Shown here: piece by piece, positions 23,990-30,712 of the stretch
Numbering within the stretch: the first letter of the stretch is position 1
How the letters are laid out: the number at the start of each line of letters is the position of its first letter
From: Lentzea sp. NBRC 102530
GTDB lineage: Bacteria > Actinomycetota > Actinomycetes > Mycobacteriales > Pseudonocardiaceae
Direction: 5' to 3'
DNA length: 64,000 nucleotides
Assembly (NCBI RefSeq): GCF_030269365.1
Contig: NZ_BSTF01000007.1
Coordinates: forward strand, 186,001-250,000
Program-made: the position numbers and the translations under genes
Notes under the pieces: model-generated
What the model was told of the DNA's origin: nothing
Databases searched by the model: none
What the model saw: the letters and a program-made list of their open reading frames with translations, nothing else

Positions 23990-25494
23990 GCGGCGTGTCC
24001 TTCCATGACCAGGTCGAGGACCCGGGACTCGTCGATCTCGTCGGCCGGGCCGTCGTGCACCACCCGGCCCTCGCGCACCACCAGGACCCGGTCGGCGAGC
24101 CCCAGGACCTCCTCGACGTCGCTCGACACGACGACCACGGCCACTCCGCGGTCCGCGAGGTCGCGCACGAGTTCGTAGATCTCGCTGCGCGCGCCCACGT
24201 CGACGCCGCGGGTGGGTTCGTCCAGCAGCAGCACCCGGCACTCGCGCAGCAGCCACCGCGCGAGCACGACCTTCTGCTGGTTGCCGCCGGAGAGCCCGCG
24301 CACCACGCGGTCCACCCCGGCCGGCCGGACGTCGAGCGCCTCGGTCAGTTCGCGGGAGCGGGCCCGTTCGGCGCTGTCGTCGAGGAACCCGAAGCGGGCG
24401 AAGGCGGACATCGACGAGACGGTGATGTTGCGGAACACGGCCTGGTCCAGCAGCAGGCCCTGGCTCTTGCGCTCCTCGGGGCACAGTCCCATGCCTGCCC
24501 GCACGGCCGCGCCCACACTGCCCCGCCGCAGCGTCCTGCCGTCGACCGCGACCGTTCCCGCCGCGGACTTCCTGGCGCCGTAGATGGTTTCCAGGATCTC
24601 CGAACGCCCGGAGCCGACGAGTCCGGCGAGCCCGACGACCTCCCCGGCGTGCACCGTGAGGTCGACGCCTTCGAAGCGGGAGCCGTCGGCCAGGCCGCGC
24701 ACCGAGAGGACCTCGGGCGCGGCCGGGTCGACGGGTGTCCGGTCCGGGTAGACGTTCTCCAGCACCCGGCCGGTCATCAGGCCGATCAGCTCGGACGTCT
24801 TCACCTCGCGCGCGGGCAGTCCCGTCGCGACCGTGCGCCCGTCCTTCAGCACGGTCACCCGATCGCCGATCTCCCTGATCTCGGCGAGCCGGTGCGAGAT
24901 GTAGACGACGGCGACCCCGTGCGCCGTCAGGTCCCTGATGATCCCGAACAGCACCCGGACCTCGTCCGGGTCGAGCACGGCCGACGGTTCGTCCATGATC
25001 AGGAGCTGCCCGTCCAGCGACAGCGCCCTGGCCATGCTGACGATCTGCTGGTGCGCCACGGACAACCGGCCGACGTCGCGGTCGGGTGAGATCTCCGGGT
25101 GCCCCAGGCGGACCAGCAGCTCCCTCGTCCGCCGCCGTGCCTCCGACCGCCGCGTGAACCCCGCGGTGGACAGCTCGTGCCCCAGGAACACGTTGTCCGC
25201 CACCGACAGCCCGGCGACGAGGTCGAGCTCCTGGTAGATCGCGGCCACGCCACTGCGCATCGCGGCCGTCGGGTTGCCGAACGACACGACCTCGCCGCGC
25301 CAGCGGATCTCGCCCTCGTCCGGCCGGTGCGCACCGGACAGCACCTTGATCAACGTCGACTTGCCGGCGCCGTTCTGCCCGAGCAGGCAGTGCACCTCAC
25401 CGGCCCGCACGTCGAAGTCCACGCCCTGCAACGCCAGCACGCCGGGAAAGCGCTTCACCAGTCCCTGAACCGAGAGCAGTGCCGAGCTCGTCAT
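23986..25494 (-). CDS. Sugar ABC transporter ATP-binding protein (two NBDs)
   Basis: A 502-residue ATPase with tandem nucleotide-binding domains as in RbsA and MglA. The first has the Walker A GQNGAGKST, a signature LSVAHQQ and Walker B LLIMDEPS. The second has the usual degenerate Walker A GLVGSGRSE, signature LSGGNQQK and LLLDEPTRGVD. It energises import of the ligand bound by the lipoprotein. It is the first gene of the operon; GGAGGA lies just before the ATG at 25494. The upstream gap (25495-25638) carries the likely promoter and a CTAA(C/T)GAGA direct repeat at about 25543-25565. Confidence 0.94.
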   Translation of the reverse strand: MTSSALLSVQGLVKRFPGVLALQGVDFDVRAGEVHCLLGQNGAGKSTLIKVLSGAHRPDEGEIRWRGEVVSFGNPTAAMRSGVAAIYQELDLVAGLSVADNVFLGHELSTAGFTRRSEARRRTRELLVRLGHPEISPDRDVGRLSVAHQQIVSMARALSLDGQLLIMDEPSAVLDPDEVRVLFGIIRDLTAHGVAVVYISHRLAEIREIGDRVTVLKDGRTVATGLPAREVKTSELIGLMTGRVLENVYPDRTPVDPAAPEVLSVRGLADGSRFEGVDLTVHAGEVVGLAGLVGSGRSEILETIYGARKSAAGTVAVDGRTLRRGSVGAAVRAGMGLCPEERKSQGLLLDQAVFRNITVSSMSAFARFGFLDDSAERARSRELTEALDVRPAGVDRVVRGLSGGNQQKVVLARWLLRECRVLLLDEPTRGVDVGARSEIYELVRDLADRGVAVVVVSSDVEEVLGLADRVLVVREGRVVHDGPADEIDESRVLDLVMEGHAA

Positions 25495-25638
25495 TGAGTC
25501 CTCCGGGCCCCGGCAACCCTTGTGCCGGCAGGAAGTTCGGCCTAACGAGAACTCACGCTAATGAGACGCTCCGGACGTGGACAAGGCGTTCGGGGTGGCG
25601 CACATCGGCCATCTTTTCCCTTGACCGGAGCGCCCGTT

Positions 25639-26463
25639 TCAGCCTGCGGTGGCGAGCCACTGCGCAGCGTCGTCGGCGCACTGCCGCAGCGCCGCCCGCT
25701 CGCCGAGGTAGCCGGCCGGCACCCCGATGACGGGGAGTCTGCCCAGCGCCTGGTGGATCGCGCCACCCTGCGGACGATGGCCGAGTTCCTCGGTGACGGC
25801 GGCGAGGAGGTGGCCCTGCTGCCGGAGCAGGTGCGCGGTGACCGCGGCCTTGCCGCCGCTGACCGGCAGCTCGGTGAGCGCCCGCTTCGCCACGGCCTTC
25901 CAGTCCTTCCCGGGGAGCGCCCACCGCCCGGTGCTCCTGCCGCCCTGGTCGACGGGCGCCGGCACCGCGGCGACCTCCTCGTCCTGCTCGACGAGCGCCA
26001 GGCCCGCGGCAGCCTTCTCGTCCGCCGCGCCGAGCGCCTGCCGCAGGGGCGCCACCTCGTTCTCCTCGACGAGGGCCCACCTCCCGGCGGTCCGCTCGTC
26101 CGTCCCGGCGTCACCGCCGGCGGCGATGGCCGGGTCGACGTCCCGCCCGAACAGCACCGACGCCAGCAGCCGCACCTTCGTCCCCAGGTCGTCGACGTCG
26201 TTCTCCGCGGCGATGGCGCACAGCAGCAGACCCTGTCCCGCCGAGCCGAGCAGGTCGGCCAGCGGCAGTTTGTCGCCGGCCACGCTCATGACCCGGGGCA
26301 GCGCCGCCACCGCCGCGGTCAACCGGCCGACGTGGTTTATCCACCAGTCCACCCCGCGCTCCTTCCGGTCGCCTTCCCGCAGCTTCTCGACGATCGGCTC
26401 GCAGCCGCGCACGAAGACGCGGAGAACAGCGGAAACGTGCGCGTCGGTGATCGTCTCGGCCAT
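25639..26463 (-). CDS. Hypothetical helical protein
   Basis: A 274-residue protein I do not recognise. It is alanine-rich and largely helical, without signal peptide, membrane segments or a catalytic motif. The N-terminal third (about 1-110) holds WWINHVGRLTAAVAALPRVMSVAG. The middle (about 120-190) contains two loosely similar WAL(V/P)...E units (GRWALVEENEVAPL and GRWALPGKDWKAVA). The ATG at 26463 has GAGGAG 8 nt upstream. Its flanking gap 26464-26581 is unusually AT-rich for this window, suggesting its own promoter. Codon use looks native. It stands alone between two operons. Confidence 0.7.
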   Translation of the reverse strand: MAETITDAHVSAVLRVFVRGCEPIVEKLREGDRKERGVDWWINHVGRLTAAVAALPRVMSVAGDKLPLADLLGSAGQGLLLCAIAAENDVDDLGTKVRLLASVLFGRDVDPAIAAGGDAGTDERTAGRWALVEENEVAPLRQALGAADEKAAAGLALVEQDEEVAAVPAPVDQGGRSTGRWALPGKDWKAVAKRALTELPVSGGKAAVTAHLLRQQGHLLAAVTEELGHRPQGGAIHQALGRLPVIGVPAGYLGERAALRQCADDAAQWLATAG

Positions 26464-26581
26464 GGTCCGGCTCCTCGCTCTGGGCATTTCCCGCTAATTC
26501 GCCCGCGCGCGCCCCACCGTTAACCGAATTCATCTCCGAAATACTTGACAAAATAGTGGACATCGTTCTTTCGAATGGTTT

Positions 26582-28570
26582 TCAGAGCTCCAGCGTCACG
26601 TCGGTCAGCGGAGCGCTGGTGCAGGTGAGCACCTGGCCGTCGTCCTGCCGCGACACCCTGCCGCTCAGGAGCTTCGCGACGCACTCGTGGCAGCTGCCGA
26701 CCGTGCACGAGTACGGCATCGGCAGTCCGGCGGCGAGCCCCGCGTCGAGCAACGTCTGCCCCGGCTCCACGACCGCCTCGCCGACGGCCTGTCCGCCGGA
26801 TTCGACACGCATCCGTTGCGGCACAGCCGATCCCGCCGCCGCCGAGGCACTGGTGTAGCTCTCGACGTGCACGCGCCCGTCCGGGAGGTCCAGGGCCTTC
26901 AGCGCTGTCTCCGTCAACGCCTGCGGTCCGCAGAGGTAGAACGTCGCACCCGGTCCCACGTCCGCCGCCCACCGCTGGACGGCGGGTGCGTCGAGGCGTC
27001 CGTCGCGGGAGGTCAGCACGAGGGTGACCGCGAGCCGTCCGGGGTGTTCGGCGCCGAGGCGGGCGAGGTCGGCGGCGAAGATCGTCTCTTCCTCGGTCCT
27101 GCTGCTGTACAGCAACGAGATCCGCTCGCCGGGCGTCGCGAGCAGGGCGCGGATGATGCTCATCATCGGCGTAACACCGCTGCCGGCGGCGATCAGCGCC
27201 ACCTCGTGACCGGGTTCGGCGTGGAAGTCGCCGGACGGGCCGCGCACGTGCAGCCGGTCACCGGGCGCGAGCGTCCGGACGTGCCGGGAGAACAGGCCTC
27301 CTTCGACCTGCTTGACCGTCACCTCGAGCGTCGCCGAACCCGGCACCGACGACGCCGAGTACGGCCTGCGCACCTGCACGCCGTCGATCTCGGTGACGAG
27401 CGTGAAGAACTGGCCCGGCCGGAAGTCGAACGGCCGGTCGCCCTCCAGCACCACGGTCACGGCGCTCGGCGTCTCCTCCCGCACCTCGACGACCCGCACC
27501 TCGCGCAACGGGTCCGCCGCGGCCGCGCGGGGTGCCGGCCCGGCCACGTCGAAGCCTTCTTTGCGCAGGCCGGAGCGGTAGGCGAAGTTCATGGCGGTCC
27601 GCATCAACCGCTTCGGCACCAGTCCGGCGAGCGCCACGAGCAGTCCACTGCGCGAGTTGGCGGCCAGGTGCAGGCTCGCCAGCGCCATCAGGTCGGGCAC
27701 GCCCTCGGGGGTGGCGGCGGTCCACAGCCGGGACCGCGTCACGGCGTCGTTCACGCTGAGTTCGGCGGCCTCGACAGCGACGCGCACCGCGGCGTGCGGC
27801 GGCATCCCCCGCAACGCCAGGGGTGCCAGCAGCGCGGGGTCGACGGTGATCACCGCGCGTCCCCGCACGTGCAGCACCCCGGTGCGGCCGGGCACGAGCG
27901 CCGCGAACGAGATCCGGTCGTCCTGGAGCAGGTTGTGCAGCGTGTCGGCGCGCTTGTTGCCGCGGCGGTCGGCGATCAGCAGGGTGCGGTCGTCGACGAT
28001 GCGCGCGACCGCCCCCTGGTCTCCGCGAGGACTGGTGTCGCTGCCTCCCTCCGCGTCCCAGGTGGACAGGGCGAGGAACGGCGAGGCGGCGAGGAAGTCC
28101 GCGATGCCGGGCCCCGCCAGCGGACCGTCTCCCACCACGGGCGCGACCTCGGGCGGCCCGGACGGCGGTTGCCACAACCCCGACCTCAGCACGGCCTGCG
28201 CGCAGTGCACGTACACCTGCTCGACGTCGAGCCTGCCGCGCCGCACGGTCCCGTTGACGCGCAGCACCTCCCCCACCCCGGGCAGCAGGAAGACCAGCGA
28301 CGCGGGCCCCTCGGCGTCCTCGCACGACGGGAACGAGATCCGCGTCGGCGAGTGCACCCGAGCGAACCCCGGCGTGCCGCCGACGAACGTCGTCCGCGGC
28401 ACGCCGTCCGCCCCCAGGTACCCGAACGCCGCCACCGGGCTGCCCGCGAGCACCCGCAGGCACCCGTCGTCCAGCGCCGAGAGCTGCTTCTTCATGATCA
28501 CCGCCGGCGCGCGCCCGAGCACACCCTCCACTGCGGCAGCCGTCGTGAGAACGTTGTTTTCGCAGCTCAT
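26582..28570 (-). CDS. Triple fusion: PNPOx-like domain, ferredoxin reductase, 2Fe-2S ferredoxin
   Basis: A 662-residue protein with three modules. Residues about 20-330 resemble pyridoxamine 5'-phosphate oxidase-like flavin-binding proteins (GDQGAVARIVDDRTLLIADRRGNKRADTLHNLL). Residues about 355-575 are a ferredoxin-reductase-type FAD/NAD(P)H module (RPYSASS, GSGVTPMMSI, FYLCGPQ). Residues about 580-662 are a plant-type 2Fe-2S ferredoxin with C622, C627, C630 and C650. Electrons could pass from NAD(P)H through FAD to the cluster and on to the N-terminal domain or an outside acceptor. The start ATG lies inside a palindrome recognised by the divergent TetR protein. It may detoxify nitro compounds, quinones or nitric oxide; this is inference. 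Confidence 0.88.
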   Translation of the reverse strand: MSCENNVLTTAAAVEGVLGRAPAVIMKKQLSALDDGCLRVLAGSPVAAFGYLGADGVPRTTFVGGTPGFARVHSPTRISFPSCEDAEGPASLVFLLPGVGEVLRVNGTVRRGRLDVEQVYVHCAQAVLRSGLWQPPSGPPEVAPVVGDGPLAGPGIADFLAASPFLALSTWDAEGGSDTSPRGDQGAVARIVDDRTLLIADRRGNKRADTLHNLLQDDRISFAALVPGRTGVLHVRGRAVITVDPALLAPLALRGMPPHAAVRVAVEAAELSVNDAVTRSRLWTAATPEGVPDLMALASLHLAANSRSGLLVALAGLVPKRLMRTAMNFAYRSGLRKEGFDVAGPAPRAAAADPLREVRVVEVREETPSAVTVVLEGDRPFDFRPGQFFTLVTEIDGVQVRRPYSASSVPGSATLEVTVKQVEGGLFSRHVRTLAPGDRLHVRGPSGDFHAEPGHEVALIAAGSGVTPMMSIIRALLATPGERISLLYSSRTEEETIFAADLARLGAEHPGRLAVTLVLTSRDGRLDAPAVQRWAADVGPGATFYLCGPQALTETALKALDLPDGRVHVESYTSASAAAGSAVPQRMRVESGGQAVGEAVVEPGQTLLDAGLAAGLPMPYSCTVGSCHECVAKLLSGRVSRQDDGQVLTCTSAPLTDVTLEL

Positions 28571-28594
28571 AGCACTATTATGAGCTTTTGCTCA
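28565..28594. promoter_or_regulatory. Operator cluster between fusion reductase and tetR
   Basis: GCTCATA (28565-28571) and TATGAGC (28579-28585) form a perfect inverted repeat with a 7-nt spacer. Overlapping it, TGAGC-TTTT-GCTCA (28581-28594) is a second perfect palindrome. The first arm covers the reductase start codon, and minus-strand TAATAG lies just upstream as a possible -10, so repressor binding would block initiation. Confidence 0.65.
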
Positions 28595-28626
28595 GCTTCC
28601 GGAAACTCGCTTTCGAAGGGCAGGCC

Positions 28627-29235
28627 ATGCCGACGAACAGCCGCGACGTCAGCCCACGTCGCAAGCCCAGCCAGGTCCGCGCGGAGCTCACCAGGGACCG
28701 CATCCTGACCGCGGCTGCTCACGTTTTCTCCGAGCACGGCTACGCCGCCGGCACCACGAACCGCATCGCCGAACGCGCGCGGGTGTCGATCGGGTCGCTG
28801 TACCAGTACTTCCCGAACAAGGACGCGATCCTGGCCGAGTTGATGATCCGGCACATCGACCGGGGCACCTGGACGCAGGCCGACGACCTCGACTTCTCGC
28901 CGGGCGGCCTGGAGTCGGTCGTGCGGGCCCTGGTGCGCGACGCGATCGACAACCACCGCGACGACCCGCGGCTGCTGCGGATCATGATCGAGGAGGGTCA
29001 GCTCTCCGACGACCTGCGCGCCACGATCACCCGGCACGGCGCCCAGCGCGTCGCCCAGGTGCGGGAGGTGTTCGCCCGCCACCCCGACGTCCGCGTGCGC
29101 GATCTGGACACCGCGGTCGACCTCGTCGTGTTCACGGTGGAGCTGAACACGCACCGGCTGGCGGCGCTGAGGCGCGACGTCGAGACCGTCGAGACCGAAC
29201 TCGTCGACATGGTGACCCGGTACCTCAGCGGGTGA
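28627..29235 (+). CDS. TetR/AcrR family regulator of the fusion reductase
   Basis: A 202-residue TetR protein. The HTH covers residues about 18-62 (TRDRILTAAAHVFSEHGYAAGTTNRIAERARVSIGSLYQYFPNKDAIL), with the typical SIGSLYQYFPNK recognition helix. The C-terminal ligand domain resembles the TetR_C_40-like group found with oxidoreductases. ATG at 28627 follows GAAGGG. It is divergent from the triple-fusion reductase gene, and shared palindromes suggest it represses both. It overlaps the convergent AhpD-like gene by 11 bp. Confidence 0.9.
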   Translation: MPTNSRDVSPRRKPSQVRAELTRDRILTAAAHVFSEHGYAAGTTNRIAERARVSIGSLYQYFPNKDAILAELMIRHIDRGTWTQADDLDFSPGGLESVVRALVRDAIDNHRDDPRLLRIMIEEGQLSDDLRATITRHGAQRVAQVREVFARHPDVRVRDLDTAVDLVVFTVELNTHRLAALRRDVETVETELVDMVTRYLSG

Positions 29236-29764
29236 GCGCGACGCGGGTGAAGTCGACGGGGACGTCGAGGGCCACGTTGATGTAGTTCGTGAACACGTTC
29301 AGCGCGACGTGCGCGACCGTCTCGACGATCTCCTCCTGGCTCAGCCCGGCGTCGCGCGCGGCCTGGACGTCGGCGGCCGAGATCTGGCCGCGCTGCTCGA
29401 CCAGGGCCGTGGCCAGCGTCAGCACGGCGGCCGTGCGCGGGTCGTCCGACCTCCCGCTCTGCGCCTCCGCCATCTCCTGCGCGGTCGCGCCCGCCTTCCT
29501 GCCGAGCATCGTGTGCGCGGAAAGGCAGTAGTCGCAACGGTTCCGGTCGGCCACCGCGACGGCGATCATCTCGCCGGCCTTGGCCCCGAGCACGCCGCCA
29601 CCGAGCGCGCCGAACTGGGCCCACATGCTGCGCAGCGCGGCGGGCGACTGGGCGACGGCCCTGAACATGTTCGGGACGACGCCGAACGCTCCCTTGATCT
29701 CGGCCAGCGTCTCGGCGCGCTCGTCGGTGATCTGGTCGGGGTCGGTGAGTTCGATGCGGGACAT
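29225..29764 (-). CDS. Carboxymuconolactone decarboxylase/AhpD-like peroxidase
   Basis: A 179-residue protein of the CMD/AhpD fold. The redox-active motif C77-D-Y-C80 with H84 (CDYCLSAHT) is intact, together with an upstream EMIAVAVADRNR helix, which marks alkylhydroperoxidase activity and not the decarboxylase branch. It probably reduces organic peroxides, drawing electrons from a dihydrolipoyl or thioredoxin-like donor. A perfect AAGGAG precedes the ATG at 29764. The divergent MarR gene carries a cysteine-rich tail, consistent with redox control of this gene. A perfect hairpin occupies its 5' leader. Confidence 0.92.
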   Translation of the reverse strand: MSRIELTDPDQITDERAETLAEIKGAFGVVPNMFRAVAQSPAALRSMWAQFGALGGGVLGAKAGEMIAVAVADRNRCDYCLSAHTMLGRKAGATAQEMAEAQSGRSDDPRTAAVLTLATALVEQRGQISAADVQAARDAGLSQEEIVETVAHVALNVFTNYINVALDVPVDFTRVALTR

Positions 29765-29777
29765 GGTTCTTCTCCTT

Positions 29778-29829
29778 GCTCGTCGACTTGGACGAGCGTC
29801 ACTCTGCCACAAACTAGGTAGGACTCCTA
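29778..29829. promoter_or_regulatory. Inverted repeats in the ahpD-marR intergenic region
   Basis: GCTCGTC-GACTTG-GACGAGC (29778-29797) is a perfect 7-bp inverted repeat in the ahpD-like 5' leader. TAGGA-C-TCCTA (29819-29829) is a second palindrome nearer the middle and the better candidate for a MarR operator. Confidence 0.5.
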
Positions 29830-29912
29830 TCCACTTTGTCGTGTGATCCAGCTCTCAGACCGGGCGGGCACGTACGATCTCCGTGGCAGGTCCCACTGGC
29901 GAGGCGGAACGC

Positions 29913-30551
29913 ATGACTGACACCGACGGCACGGCCGGGCTCGACCGCCGGTTGGCCGACGCGCTCGAACGACTCGGGCACGGCATGCGGTCCCTCGCGC
30001 AGCGCACGGCCCGGGAGCACGGCCTGTCGCCGCTGCAGCAGCAGGCGGTGCTCGCCCTCGCCCGGCACCCGCGGGAACGCCGCGAGGTGGCCGTGCTCGC
30101 CGCCGAGTTCGACGTCACCACACCGACGATGTCCGACGCCGTGACAGCGTTGGAGCGCAAGGAACTCGTGACGCGCTCGCCCGGCACCGACGGTCGCCGG
30201 CGAGCACTGACGCTGACCGCGACCGGCGAGGAGGTGGCGCACGGACTGTCCTCTTGGGATGATCCGCTGACGGCCGCGCTCGCGGCCGTCCCGGAGGCCG
30301 ATCGCGCCACCACGCTGCACACCCTGCTGCGGGCGATCGAGGGCCTCCAGCGCGCCGGTGTCGTCAACCTGACCCGGACGTGCACGACGTGCCGCTTCTT
30401 CGGCCGCGACGAGCACGACGACCCGGACGTCCCGCACCAGTGCCACCTGCTGCGGATGCCGTTGCCGCTGACGGACCTGCGCACGGACTGCCCCGAGCAC
30501 GAGCCGGCGAACGCCCCGAGCCGCGGAAAGCAGCGCTCCTCGGCCTCGTGA
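29913..30551 (+). CDS. MarR regulator with C-terminal four-cysteine tail
   Basis: A 212-residue MarR protein, longer than the usual 140-160. The winged helix spans about residues 35-110 (LSPLQQQAVLALARH, FDVTTPTMSDAVTALERKELVTRS). The C-terminal extension carries C157-T-T-C160, then HQC177H and DC193PEHE, so four cysteines and several histidines could bind a metal or iron-sulfur cluster or act as thiol sensors. This tail recurs in MarR proteins I recall from proteobacteria. It is divergent from an AhpD-like peroxidase, its probable target. ATG at 29913 lies within the shared 148-bp promoter region side. Confidence 0.88.
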   Translation: MTDTDGTAGLDRRLADALERLGHGMRSLAQRTAREHGLSPLQQQAVLALARHPRERREVAVLAAEFDVTTPTMSDAVTALERKELVTRSPGTDGRRRALTLTATGEEVAHGLSSWDDPLTAALAAVPEADRATTLHTLLRAIEGLQRAGVVNLTRTCTTCRFFGRDEHDDPDVPHQCHLLRMPLPLTDLRTDCPEHEPANAPSRGKQRSSAS

Positions 30552-30712
30552 CAGGTCGGATCACGCGACCGCAAGTGATCGATCCAGCGCATTCGTCGGA
30601 CCTGTGCCGGAAAATCCCGGTACAAGCTGGATGATTCGCGCCTTGACGGCCGTGAGACATCGGATGTTCACTGAGGGCCCGTTCACCTTCTTCCTGCTTC
30701 GGAAGGTGCTAC
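30552..30712 (+). promoter_or_regulatory. 5' region of the secreted glycosidase
   Basis: This 161-bp gap contains TTGACG at about 30643 as a possible -35 element and GGAAGG at 30701-30706 as ribosome-binding site. No palindrome matching the one before the GH76 gene was found, so the two convergent glycosidases may be regulated differently. Confidence 0.35.
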
